Source: Comamonas granuli NBRC 101663 (lineage in GTDB: Bacteria > Pseudomonadota > Gammaproteobacteria > Burkholderiales > Burkholderiaceae_C). Taken from it: a stretch of 64,000 bases of DNA. Position 1 is the stretch's first letter. Each line of letters begins with the position of its first letter. This document shows, piece by piece, positions 16,810 to 24,742 of this stretch. The notes below the pieces were generated by a model. The model had not been told where the DNA came from. It worked only from the letters and a program-made list of their open reading frames with translations, and ran no database searches. The stretch is taken from NCBI RefSeq assembly GCF_000739995.1, contig NZ_BBJX01000010.1, positions 1 through 64,000 of the forward strand. Reading direction: 5' to 3'. Position numbers and translations under genes: made by a program.

Positions 16810-17478
16810 ATGGCAAACATACTTGTGGTCGACGATGAACTCGGTATCCGAGACCTGTTGTCGGAGATCCTGAACGACGAGGGCCACAGCGTGGACCTCG
16901 CGGAAAACGCAATGCAGGCCCGTGCCGCGCGCGCCGCAAACCTGTACGACCTGGTGCTGCTGGACATCTGGATGCCGGACACGGATGGCGTCACCCTGCT
17001 CAAGGAATGGGCGGCGGGCGGCCTGCTGACCATGCCCGTCATCATGATGAGCGGCCACGCCACCATCGACACCGCCGTGGATGCCACGCGCATCGGCGCG
17101 TTTGCCTTCCTGGAAAAGCCCATCACCATGCAAAAGCTCCTCAAGGCGGTGGAGCAGGGGCTGGCCCGCCACAGCACCCGTCCGGCGATGGCGGCCACGG
17201 TGCTGGCCGCGCCGGCAGATGGCGAGATGCCCGGCGTGCAAAGCCTGCCCATCACCATGGAGGCCGAACCCGGCCCGCACGCGCACCAGGGTTTTGACCT
17301 GGACCGGCCGCTGCGCGAGGCGCGCGACGGGTTCGAGAAGGCCTATTTTGAGTTTCACCTGGCCCGTGAGGGCGGCTCCATGACCCGCGTGGCGGAAAAG
17401 ACCGGCCTGGAGCGCACCCACCTCTACCGCAAGCTGCGCCAGCTTGGCGTGGACCTGGCGCGCGGAAAGCGCAATTAA
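16810..17478 (+). CDS. NtrX-like response regulator lacking the AAA+ domain
   Basis: A 222-aa regulator with a receiver domain (acidic pair Asp8-Asp9, phospho-acceptor Asp52 in LLDIWMPDTDG, Lys in FLEKPIT). A short linker leads to a Fis-type HTH (FEKAYFEFHLAREGGSMTRV then EKTGLERTHLYRKLRQLGVD). Classical NtrX is about 450 aa with a sigma54-activating AAA+ module between these parts; here that module is absent and the ends are joined without frame damage. It should act as a DNA-binding regulator independent of sigma54. The start follows a purine-rich AGAGGCAAGG. Confidence 0.9.
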   Translation: MANILVVDDELGIRDLLSEILNDEGHSVDLAENAMQARAARAANLYDLVLLDIWMPDTDGVTLLKEWAAGGLLTMPVIMMSGHATIDTAVDATRIGAFAFLEKPITMQKLLKAVEQGLARHSTRPAMAATVLAAPADGEMPGVQSLPITMEAEPGPHAHQGFDLDRPLREARDGFEKAYFEFHLAREGGSMTRVAEKTGLERTHLYRKLRQLGVDLARGKRN

Positions 17479-17514
17479 TTCTTCGACTTGCAGAAATGCC
17501 CCCATTTTTCTGGT

Positions 17515-17520
17515 TATAAT
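17515..17520 (+). promoter_or_regulatory. -10 box of the tRNA-Phe promoter
   Basis: A perfect TATAAT lies 10 nt before the tRNA 5' end. The best -35-like hexamer (TTGCAG, 17488-17493) is 21 nt away, so the -35 is weak or poorly spaced. A GC-rich discriminator (GCGAGGC) follows the -10, typical of stringently controlled stable-RNA promoters. Confidence 0.65.
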
Positions 17521-17530
17521 GCGAGGCTCT

Positions 17531-17606
17531 GGCCCGGTAGCTCAGTCGGTAGAGCAGAGGATTGAAAATCCTTGTGTCGGCGGTTCGATTCCGTCCCAGG
17601 CCACCA
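17531..17606 (+). tRNA. tRNA-Phe (anticodon GAA)
   Basis: A 76-nt tRNA. The acceptor arm GGCCCGG pairs with the 3' CCAGGCC segment and CCA is encoded (17604-17606). The anticodon loop TTGAAAA gives GAA, reading UUY. It is the last clearly chromosomal gene before the prophage, making it a candidate integration landmark, though the window contains no second copy of its 3' end to prove an att site. Confidence 0.97.
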
Positions 17607-17614
17607 CTCATAGG

Positions 17615-17647
17615 CGCCCAACCGTTCTCGGTTGGGCGTTTTCTTTT
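17615..17647 (+). terminator. Terminator of tRNA-Phe
   Basis: CGCCCAACC (17615-17623) pairs with GGTTGGGCG (17630-17638), 9 bp with a 6-nt loop, followed by a T-rich tail (TTTTCTTTT). It is a textbook intrinsic terminator. Confidence 0.9.
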
Positions 17648-17840
17648 GCGGCTTCCGCACGCCACGCGGGCTTCCGCGCCGTTCTGCGTGTGCCAGCCGT
17701 TCCGGGTAGATGCGGCGTGACCCGTCCGGTTCGCCCCTGTTCCGCCTTATCTTCTCTCGAAACCTGCGCCAACTTCTTCGCCGTGGCACACGCAGACGGT
17801 GTTGTTCGTCAACCACTTGTGCGTGTGCTGATGGGAATAG

Positions 17841-17890
17841 TTGGCTCGCGGGTTTGCACGAGCAAAGTAGAAGCAAACCCGCGAGGCCAA
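17841..17890 (-). terminator. Large inverted repeat at the end of the minus-strand operon
   Basis: TTGGCTCGCGGGTTTGC (17841-17857) pairs with GCAAACCCGCGAGGCCAA (17873-17890) with a single bulged base and a 15-nt loop. It lies 8 nt beyond the stop of the DUF2188 gene and would end or protect the minus-strand transcript. The 190 nt between it and the tRNA-Phe terminator show no gene and may hold the prophage-chromosome junction. Confidence 0.65.
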
Positions 17891-17898
17891 CCCCAGCA

Positions 17899-18129
17899 TC
17901 ACCCCTTGGGCGGAAACGGATCGTCACCGTAGCTGTTGCGCTCGCGGATCTGGCCGTCACGACCTTGGATGAACATCTCGCTCTGCTGGTTGATGGCGAT
18001 GTCCCGCGCACGGTCAATCGCCTGCTGCTGCGTGTCATGGATGGAGGTGAGGCGGTCGTTGCCTTCTCCCCGCACACCCCACTGATCACCGCCGTTGATG
18101 GGTACGACCCATTGGTTCTTTCCGCTCAT
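17899..18129 (-). CDS. DUF2188 domain-containing protein
   Basis: A 76-aa protein whose whole length matches the DUF2188 pattern: KNQWVVPINGGDQWGVRGEG at the start, then A-x5-AR-[ED]-IA and the closing GRDGQIRERNSYGDDPFPPKG. The function of the family is unknown; it is frequent on mobile elements. I chose ATG 18129 with GGAG 8 nt upstream; an in-frame GTG at 18138 is less likely. It is last in a minus-strand operon behind two unrecognised genes, 73 nt after the preceding stop. Confidence 0.85.
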   Translation of the reverse strand: MSGKNQWVVPINGGDQWGVRGEGNDRLTSIHDTQQQAIDRARDIAINQQSEMFIQGRDGQIRERNSYGDDPFPPKG

Positions 18130-18202
18130 TTCATGCACTCCAAAAATTGCAAAGGTCAGGCTCTTGAAGTCGGCGCGAGCCTGGGCGCATCGGGTGGTGA
18201 GA

Positions 18203-19165
18203 TCACGTCATGGCGACCTCCTTTCCCGCTGCCGCACACGGCATCGCATACAACCCCGCGCGTTGCTGCGTGACCACGAGCGCGCCGTAGGCCGCGTGCT
18301 GTGCAGCAGGCTCCGGCTTGCCCTTGTCCTTCGTCTTGATCTTGAATAGGTCGCTCGGCTTGGCGCTGTCCAGGCCTGCGCGCTGCATGATCCGCTCCGC
18401 CGTCGTGGCTTCGCCCTTAAACGCCCACAGCGCGCCGAGCACCTTCGACTGGCCATCGGTGAATTGGATCGGCGTGGCCTGCACGTCCGGCAGCGTCGCC
18501 CACCTGAAGTCCGCCGAGAACGGCCCGTTCACCGGCGTGGCCGAATCGGCGACCACTGGTGTCGCGGACGGCGACGTGGCGATGAACGTGATTCCGCCGC
18601 CGTAGAACGTGAAGCGTTCTTCCAGCCTCAGCCACTGGACGCCCGTGCCGAACGGCGATCCACGCGTCGTGCTCGACCTCGGCGTGATCACCTGGATGTC
18701 TCCGCCTGCCACACGCACCCGATCCAGCAACGCGGGTTCGTGCAGCACCCGCGACAGGTCGCGGGCCAACAGGACGGGCGACCGTCGTGCTTCGCCCAGC
18801 CGCCACACGCCGCCGCCCAGATCATCGATGCCGTCGCGGCTTTCGATGCCGAGCGCGAGGCGCATCTTCTGGCGCAGCCAATCCTCGTCCAGGGCCAACG
18901 CCGCGCCGTCGTTCGTTTCGATGGTCACTGGCCCGCAGTCCGGGCAACGGCACATGCGCCCGCCACGGCCATCGCCCCACACCTGTGCCCGGTGCTGCTG
19001 GCAGTGCGGGCAGAGCACGAAGGATTGATCCACCACCGTCGGCTTGACCGCCTTGCCGAGAACGGACAGCACCGATGCCTCGCGCGACGACAGCGTGGCG
19101 CGCAGCACGGGCGTGCCGCCCGCAAACAGGCGGCAGATCAAAGCCCAAGCGTCATGCGCCGCCAT
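18203..19165 (-). CDS. Unrecognised protein with Zn ribbon and C-terminal winged-helix-like region
   Basis: I do not recognise this 320-aa family. Near residues 52-75 there is a four-cysteine knuckle (LCPHCQQ, then MCRCPDCG) typical of a zinc ribbon. The middle part is beta-rich (GGGITFIATS). The C-terminal segment, from ...QSKVLGALWAFKGEATTAER to ...SAKPSDLFKIK, looks like a winged helix. The ATG has GAGGA 8 nt upstream and starts 4 nt after the stop of the 411-aa gene, so the two are surely co-expressed and perhaps form a complex. Nucleic-acid binding is likely; anything more specific would be a guess. Confidence 0.75.
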   Translation of the reverse strand: MAAHDAWALICRLFAGGTPVLRATLSSREASVLSVLGKAVKPTVVDQSFVLCPHCQQHRAQVWGDGRGGRMCRCPDCGPVTIETNDGAALALDEDWLRQKMRLALGIESRDGIDDLGGGVWRLGEARRSPVLLARDLSRVLHEPALLDRVRVAGGDIQVITPRSSTTRGSPFGTGVQWLRLEERFTFYGGGITFIATSPSATPVVADSATPVNGPFSADFRWATLPDVQATPIQFTDGQSKVLGALWAFKGEATTAERIMQRAGLDSAKPSDLFKIKTKDKGKPEPAAQHAAYGALVVTQQRAGLYAMPCAAAGKEVAMT

Positions 19166-19169
19166 CGGA

Positions 19170-20405
19170 TCAGTCCTCGATCACCGGTGTCGAACTGACT
19201 GCGTCCGCTTCCGGCGGCATCTCGTGCGCATTCAGGGTCTGGCCCTTCTGCAAGATGCCCACCGCAACCAGATAGCCTTCCAGTTGCGCCTGCATCTTGG
19301 CGTCGAACTTGTGCAGGTTGAGCCGCCCCTTGCTGGTCACTTCGATGGTGACCACCTTCGGGCGCGTGCGGCCCGGCTCCGGCGGGTAGTAGAGATTGAC
19401 CTGCGCCGCCGTCACCGCCCAGTTGCCTTCCAGCGGGCCGTGCAGTTTTTCCTTCAGCAGTTCATGCACGGAGCGTTGCTGGCTGGACTGCATCGCGGTG
19501 CATTCGAGTTTCAATGCGCCGTCCGGGCTGAGGAAGGTCAGCGCCTTCAACTGCACCATCGAGAACCCGTCCTCGAACGCCTCCGGCACGTCGAAGCCGG
19601 TGCGCAGCATCGACAAGTCCAGCGTCGGCGACTTGATGCGGCTCGCACTCGCCTTGACGCCCAGCACATGCTCGGCGAAGGCTTCGACCAGCATCTGCTG
19701 GTACTTCTGGCCGCCGCGCACCAGTGTGCGCACCACGCCGGTGGGCTTGGCGTACTCCAGAACCATGTGGATGTTGGGATTGCCGACGCGGCGCTTGAGG
19801 GTCGGTCCCTCGAACTCCAGCCGCAGCATGGCCATGTCCTTGACGTGGACGGTCAGCAGGAACACACCGGGGCTGCGCTCGACCAGATGCGCCACGCTGC
19901 TGTCGCCGCACTGCATCTCGCGCTTGTAGAAGGCCGAGATCGCGTTGCGCAGCCCAGCCAAGTTCGTATCCGAGCCGTTCGGCTGGCGCTTCAGGCCCAG
20001 ATCGTATTGCTGGGTCTGCGGCCCGTGGTGCTCCCAAAAGCTGAAATCGTAGGCGCGCTCGAACAGCGTCGGGTGGGTGACGTAGAGCCAGAACGAGCGG
20101 TGGACGTCACTGCGGCACAGCGTCAGGCCCGCCAGCGCGGCAGCATCCGAGACCACCGCCTCGAACATCGCCTGCTTGCCCGCCGGATCGCCCAACTGGA
20201 CGCTGGCCATGAGGTTGGCGGTCATCTGGTCGCGGGCGGCGGTGTCCGGCCAGACCTTGACTGCCTCCACCAAGAACTGGCTGGTCTCCGGCGTATCGTC
20301 CCACGCGAACCCGCCAGGCACGGGCAGGCCATGTGAGGTCAGGAAGTCGCGCAGCGTGGCATCCACCGGCAGCTCGAGCATCACGTCGACAAAGGTTTTC
20401 TTCAT
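19170..20405 (-). CDS. Unrecognised 411-aa protein, first gene of minus-strand cassette
   Basis: No family is recognised. It starts at ATG 20405 with an AAAGGA ribosome-binding site; the long upstream reading frame is a shadow over the XRE gene. The protein is a soluble mixture of helix and strand without signal peptide, membrane helix or obvious catalytic motif. Distinctive stretches are FSFWEHHGPQTQQYDLGLKR and a C-terminal part with VVTIEVTSKGRLNLHKFD. It lies divergent from the XRE/ImmA genes and 4 nt ahead of the zinc-ribbon gene. The layout suggests an effector or stress cassette silenced by the XRE repressor. Confidence 0.75.
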   Translation of the reverse strand: MKKTFVDVMLELPVDATLRDFLTSHGLPVPGGFAWDDTPETSQFLVEAVKVWPDTAARDQMTANLMASVQLGDPAGKQAMFEAVVSDAAALAGLTLCRSDVHRSFWLYVTHPTLFERAYDFSFWEHHGPQTQQYDLGLKRQPNGSDTNLAGLRNAISAFYKREMQCGDSSVAHLVERSPGVFLLTVHVKDMAMLRLEFEGPTLKRRVGNPNIHMVLEYAKPTGVVRTLVRGGQKYQQMLVEAFAEHVLGVKASASRIKSPTLDLSMLRTGFDVPEAFEDGFSMVQLKALTFLSPDGALKLECTAMQSSQQRSVHELLKEKLHGPLEGNWAVTAAQVNLYYPPEPGRTRPKVVTIEVTSKGRLNLHKFDAKMQAQLEGYLVAVGILQKGQTLNAHEMPPEADAVSSTPVIED

Positions 20406-20525
20406 CTTGTTCGTCCTTTCTGGATCGGCGTCGGAGGTCTGCGACCGGGGATCGGGCTGCACGGGCCAGCGACAGGGCTTCTGAACTCGCACCCCGTAGA
20501 AGTAAAGCTGCGAGATACAAGGGCG

Positions 20526-20554
20526 ATTCTGCCCCTCGCATTTCCGCTTGTCAA
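20526..20554 (-). promoter_or_regulatory. Promoter of the minus-strand cassette
   Basis: Read on the minus strand, a perfect TTGACA (20549-20554) is followed after exactly 17 nt by CAGAAT (20526-20531), a sigma70-type promoter. The implied 5' untranslated region is about 115 nt before ATG 20405. It lies next to the direct repeats placed before the XRE gene. Confidence 0.7.
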
Positions 20555-20565
20555 TCAATGGGGCA

Positions 20566-20599
20566 CTTGTGGCACTCCGTGGTATCTTGTGGCTATACT
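20566..20599 (+). promoter_or_regulatory. Operator-like direct repeats and -10 of the XRE gene
   Basis: CTTGTGGC occurs at 20566-20573 and again at 20586-20593, exactly 20 nt (two helical turns) apart. The second copy abuts a TATACT -10 hexamer (20594-20599) for the rightward XRE/ImmA operon. The repeats sit between the divergent promoters, where a self-regulating repressor would bind. Binding by the XRE protein is inferred. Confidence 0.6.
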
Positions 20600-20640
20600 T
20601 GCGGGCTTGATCGACATTTACCCCTGACGGGAGCAAATTG

Positions 20641-20982
20641 ATGGCTTCGGCATTCGGAGTACGCCTGCGGCGCTTGCGCGAGGCGAAGAAACTGACCCTG
20701 CAACAGGTCGCCGACGCGGTCGGCTGCACCAAGGCCTACATCTGGGAACTGGAAATGAAGGACGGGCAGCGTCCGTCCGCAGAACGGATTCAGGCCATCG
20801 CCAAGGTGCTGGGCGTGACGATGGAAGACGTGATGGGCACACCCATGGAGCAGGCACCCGACGCCAGCCCCGAGGACGTGGCGTTCTTCCGCGAGTACGC
20901 CGGGATGACGGAGGAAGAGAAAAAGAACTATCAAGACGTCCTCAAGATGATGTTCTCCCGCAAGGAAAAAGACGAGGACTGA
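20641..20982 (+). CDS. XRE-family transcriptional repressor
   Basis: A 113-aa protein with an N-terminal HTH_3 domain (LRRLREAKKLTLQQVADAVG then KAYIWELEMKDGQRPS, residues about 8-60) and an acidic/basic helical tail. ATG 20641 has GGGAG 7 nt upstream; the in-frame TTG three bases earlier is less likely. It precedes the ImmA/IrrE gene by 3 nt. This is the ImmR-ImmA arrangement, in which the peptidase cleaves the repressor after DNA damage or another cue and turns on the divergent genes. Confidence 0.9.
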   Translation: MASAFGVRLRRLREAKKLTLQQVADAVGCTKAYIWELEMKDGQRPSAERIQAIAKVLGVTMEDVMGTPMEQAPDASPEDVAFFREYAGMTEEEKKNYQDVLKMMFSRKEKDED

Positions 20983-20985
20983 CGA

Positions 20986-21918
20986 GTGAGCGCAGCGCAG
21001 CCCCTCACTGGTTCCATCGCCGCCAACACCGTCCAGAAATGGTTGCGTGCGTGGTACAGCACGGGCATGCCCGACGCCATCGATCTCGAAGTCGTCCGGC
21101 AGATGCTGCCGACCACTCCCTACGGCACCGGCGTTCGTGAGATCAGGCCGCCGGTGCAGTTCAACGACGATGCCTTCGAAGGCATGCTGGCGCGCGACCC
21201 CAATGACCACGAGGTGTGGGGTATCGCCTACAACGGCAAATCGCGTCCCGAACGTCAACGCTTCACCATCGCCCACGAGCTGGGCCACTTCATCCTGCAT
21301 CGCAGTCGGCAGCAGAGCTTCAACTGCGACAAGCAGAGCGTCCACACCGGCATCGACACGCTCCGCGACATCGAACGGGAGGCGGATGAATTCGCCAGCA
21401 ATCTGCTGATGCCAGGCGATCTGCTGCGCGCGTGGATTTCCAGCCAGCGCATCGACTTCCGCGTCCTCGGAGACATCGCCAAGCGTTTCCAGGTCTCGCT
21501 GGAGGCACTGTGCATCCGCTACATCAAGTTCACGACGGAGCGCGCGATCCTCGTCTATTGGGACAACGGTTACATGAAGTACGAGTGGCGCAGCGGCAGC
21601 GCGAGGAGAACGCGGGCGCGCATCCGGCGCAACGGCGATCCGGCGGAACCGCCGCTGGGCACTCTGGCCGCCGATGCCAGCATCACGCAGGAATGGGACG
21701 GCACGGAGATGTCCGCTGCGATCTGGTGCCCGGAAGAAGCGCAGCACATGAAGCTACGCGAGTTCAAGCACACCTTCGGCGCGCGTGATCGCGTCCTCAC
21801 GCTGCTCCTGCTCGAAAGCGCCGAGCCGCGTGCGTGGGATCAGTCGTGGCAGGACGAGGAGAGCTTCGACAGCTTCGATCAGTTCGTGACGAACGGGCAG
21901 TTGCCGGATCGGCGATAG
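20986..21918 (+). CDS. ImmA/IrrE family metallo-endopeptidase
   Basis: A 310-aa zinc peptidase. The motif HELGHFILH (His97-Glu98-x2-His101) is the metal site, and EREADEFASNLLMP (about residues 125-138) supplies the third ligand in the family-typical context. Translation starts at GTG 20986 directly after the XRE stop, so the two are coupled. The C-terminal ~110 residues extend beyond the catalytic domain and may sense a signal. By family knowledge it should inactivate the XRE repressor. Confidence 0.92.
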   Translation: MSAAQPLTGSIAANTVQKWLRAWYSTGMPDAIDLEVVRQMLPTTPYGTGVREIRPPVQFNDDAFEGMLARDPNDHEVWGIAYNGKSRPERQRFTIAHELGHFILHRSRQQSFNCDKQSVHTGIDTLRDIEREADEFASNLLMPGDLLRAWISSQRIDFRVLGDIAKRFQVSLEALCIRYIKFTTERAILVYWDNGYMKYEWRSGSARRTRARIRRNGDPAEPPLGTLAADASITQEWDGTEMSAAIWCPEEAQHMKLREFKHTFGARDRVLTLLLLESAEPRAWDQSWQDEESFDSFDQFVTNGQLPDRR

Positions 21919-21943
21919 ATTTGAACGACCCAGGAAAAAGAAC

Positions 21944-23779
21944 ATGGCCCGCATAGAAAACCACAAATACAGCATCGAGGAAGCCTTCCGGGAGTGCTTC
22001 TACATCGTCCCGGACTACCAGCGCGAGTACGTCTGGACCGACAAGGAAGTGCATCAGCTGCTGGAGGACATCGGCGAGCAGATTGATGCGGGCACGACGC
22101 GGGAATACTTCATCGGCACCGTGCTGGTGTCGCCCACCGAGCAGAAGAACCATTACGAGGTGATCGACGGCCAGCAGCGTCTGACCACCTTCTTCCTGCT
22201 GCTGTGCGCGCTGAAGCATCTGTTCCAGGGCGAGCCGCAGCGGCAAATGATTTCCGGGCTGATCTCGACCAGCTATGTTGACAGCGACGGCGAGGTGCGC
22301 ACCAACCTGAAACTGGAGCCGCGTTACGAAAGTGCGGGCGAAGTGATGGCCAAGCTGGTGGATCTCGACGCCGATCCTATGGCCGTGCGCGCAGGCATTC
22401 AGGCGGCAGGAATTGCCAGCTTCGGCTCGCTGGAGAACCTGGTCAGCGCCTACGGCACGCTGTATCGCTACCTGAAGGACAACTACGACGACACGCCCAA
22501 GCTGAAGAAGTATTGGGGTTACTTGGCCAACAACGTGGTGTTCATTCAGATCTCCACCGACGTCAGCAGCGCGCTGAAGATTTTCGAGACCATCAACGAG
22601 CGCGGCGTGGGCCTGAACCCGATGGACTTGCTCAAGAACCTGCTGTTCACGCAGGTCAAGCAAGCGCAGTTCACCCAGCTCAAAGATGAGTGGAAGAAGA
22701 TCACCAAGCCGCTGGAGAAGGAGAAGGAAAAGCCGCTGCGTTTCCTGCGCTACTTCCTGATGGCCAACTACGTCATCAAGAACGAGCGCGGCGATGCGGT
22801 GGTGCGCGAAGACGAGATCTACGACTGGTTCATCGCCAAGGACAACGCTGCGCTGTGCGATTACGCAGGCAAGCCCTTCGAGTTCGTCCGCAAGGTCATC
22901 CGCAACGTCGAGCACTACCTCGCCTTCGCCAATGGAATGGGCAACGATGGCAAGCCCAGCCTGGCTATGGACAGCCTCAAACGGCTGGCCGGTGGTGCTT
23001 TCAGCTTGCACTACGTCCTGTTGCTGGCGGCGGCGAATTTCCCCAGGCCGCTGTTCGATCACTTCGTGGCGCAGCTGGAGAGCTTCCTCTTCTATTACAT
23101 CTTCACCAAGACGCCGACCAAGGATCTGGAACGCAGCTTCTCTCAGTGGGCCGACGAACTGCGCGCGATTGCTGAGGCCGGTGATCCTGTGAAGCAGAAG
23201 GTGCAGCTCAACGCCTTCGTTGCCGACCGCTTCGAGAAGAACATGGCCGGCAAGTCGCAGGAGCTGGCCGACGCCCTCAAGCGTTTCACCCTGTACTCGA
23301 TGCAGCAGTACCGCACGCGCTACCTGCTGGCGCGGCTGACGCAGCACGTCGAGATGGCGTTCAGCGGCCTGAAGACCCCGGGCAGTCTGGAGCCCTTCAC
23401 CAAACTGGAAATCGAGCACATCCTGCCCGACAACCCGAAGGCGGAACTGCGCGCCACGTGGGCGGCAGAGAACCCGAATGCCGTCTACGACGACTACAAG
23501 AATCGCCTCGGCAATCTGACCTTGCTGGAAAAGCCGATCAACATCGTCGCGGGCAACGACTTCTACACGGCCAAGCAGGTCGAGTATGGCAAGAGCGGCA
23601 ACTACCTGACCCGCAGTCTGGAGGCGCTGACCGACGTCGGACAGAACACATCCATTTCCCGGATCAACGCCAAGCTGGCTGCATTTCCTGCGTGGAATGC
23701 TGCATCCATCGAGAAGCGCCACGGACTGCTGATCACTTTGGCGCAGGATGTCTGGAAGACGTCGCCCATCGACGTCTGA
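21944..23779 (+). CDS. DUF262/DUF1524 (GmrSD-like) protein
   Basis: A 611-aa single-chain protein. The N-terminal DUF262 (ParB/Srx-like) domain shows YIVPDYQREYVW (about residues 17-29) and IDGQQRLTTF (about 73-82). The C-terminal DUF1524 domain shows an HNH-type nuclease core, EIEHILPDN (about 487) followed by NRLGNLTLLEKPIN. This is the architecture of GmrSD-type modification-dependent restriction enzymes, which use NTP hydrolysis and cut modified phage DNA. It lies 25 nt after the ImmA gene and 24 nt before the LOTUS-domain gene. A defence role is inferred from the family. Confidence 0.88.
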   Translation: MARIENHKYSIEEAFRECFYIVPDYQREYVWTDKEVHQLLEDIGEQIDAGTTREYFIGTVLVSPTEQKNHYEVIDGQQRLTTFFLLLCALKHLFQGEPQRQMISGLISTSYVDSDGEVRTNLKLEPRYESAGEVMAKLVDLDADPMAVRAGIQAAGIASFGSLENLVSAYGTLYRYLKDNYDDTPKLKKYWGYLANNVVFIQISTDVSSALKIFETINERGVGLNPMDLLKNLLFTQVKQAQFTQLKDEWKKITKPLEKEKEKPLRFLRYFLMANYVIKNERGDAVVREDEIYDWFIAKDNAALCDYAGKPFEFVRKVIRNVEHYLAFANGMGNDGKPSLAMDSLKRLAGGAFSLHYVLLLAAANFPRPLFDHFVAQLESFLFYYIFTKTPTKDLERSFSQWADELRAIAEAGDPVKQKVQLNAFVADRFEKNMAGKSQELADALKRFTLYSMQQYRTRYLLARLTQHVEMAFSGLKTPGSLEPFTKLEIEHILPDNPKAELRATWAAENPNAVYDDYKNRLGNLTLLEKPINIVAGNDFYTAKQVEYGKSGNYLTRSLEALTDVGQNTSISRINAKLAAFPAWNAASIEKRHGLLITLAQDVWKTSPIDV

Positions 23780-23803
23780 TCGGCAATCGCTGCCGATTCA
23801 TCC

Positions 23804-24655
23804 ATGACGACATTGCCCGCCGATGATGCGCTGACGATGCAGCAACGTGAGGTTCAGCGATTGCTGGGCCGCTGCTTGCTGCGTCTGCAGCAGTACGAAA
23901 AGTTGATGAAGGCCATCGTGGCCCACCACGAAATCTCGGCTGCTGGATCACCGCTGGCGTCGGATCAGGAGCAGCGCATCGCGGATGCCGCCAGCAAGAC
24001 GCTGGGCACCTTGGTCGGCACACTCCTCGGTTCGTATGTCACCACCGCCGAGGTGGAAGCCGCTTCCGAGTCCGATGCACGCGACGACATCATCTCGTTC
24101 AAGGTAAAGATGAATCTGCGCATGTCGGTTGAGGATTACGACAGGACGCAGAACGAGTTGAAGGAACTGGTGCTACTACGGAACAACCTGGTACATCATT
24201 TCATCGACCAGCACGACCTTTGGAGCCTGGACGGATGCCGTGGCGCGCATGACACCCTGACGGCCGCCTATGTCCGCATCGATCAGCACTTCGAGCAACT
24301 GCGGGGCTGGGCCGAACACATGGATCAAGCTCGACGGTTGGCTGCAGAATTCGCCCAGTCCGATACCTTTCATGATCTGGTCATCCACGGCATCGCACCG
24401 GATGGTTCGGTGGATTGGCCTGCTGCAGGGATCGTGCGCGCGTTGCGGGAGGCCGCCGCCGAATTGGCCGTCGAGGGCTGGACGCCGGTTGCCTCGGCGG
24501 GACGCTGGATCGTAGAGCGGCTCCCTGAACACCTGCCAGCCAAATACGGCTGCAGCAGTTGGCGGCAGGTCGTGCACGAATCTCGCCTGTTCGAGCTTCG
24601 ATATCGTGATGTGGGCGGCCAGCGTGCGGCTTGGTATCGAGCCAAGCAGACATAG
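23804..24655 (+). CDS. Protein with C-terminal OST-HTH/LOTUS-like domain
   Basis: A 283-aa protein. Residues 1-190 are helical with a coiled-coil character and no recognised domain. The last ~85 residues (from about IVRALREAAAELAVEGWTPV through YGCSSWRQVVHESRLFELR) resemble the OST-HTH/LOTUS winged helix, which binds RNA (G-rich or double-stranded) in other proteins. It is placed 24 nt after the DUF262 gene, so the two probably act together. The LOTUS call rests on pattern memory and should be checked by profile search. Confidence 0.7.
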   Translation: MTTLPADDALTMQQREVQRLLGRCLLRLQQYEKLMKAIVAHHEISAAGSPLASDQEQRIADAASKTLGTLVGTLLGSYVTTAEVEAASESDARDDIISFKVKMNLRMSVEDYDRTQNELKELVLLRNNLVHHFIDQHDLWSLDGCRGAHDTLTAAYVRIDQHFEQLRGWAEHMDQARRLAAEFAQSDTFHDLVIHGIAPDGSVDWPAAGIVRALREAAAELAVEGWTPVASAGRWIVERLPEHLPAKYGCSSWRQVVHESRLFELRYRDVGGQRAAWYRAKQT

Positions 24656-24742
24656 CCAGCCCCGCGTATTCCCGCCAAATCGCGTTACGCGAAGTGCCTT
24701 CGGTTCATAGCATGAGCAGCGTTTTCCATCGAAACGCCTGCC

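Noticed and set aside
17444-17932. A plus-strand reading frame running through tRNA-Phe.
   Set aside because: It translates the tRNA and its terminator; the peptide is the familiar spurious product of tRNA regions.
19170-20732. Upstream extension of the 411-aa gene to a start at 20732.
   Set aside because: The extra 109 residues lie antisense to the XRE gene and its promoter; ATG 20405 has a good ribosome-binding site and promoter spacing.
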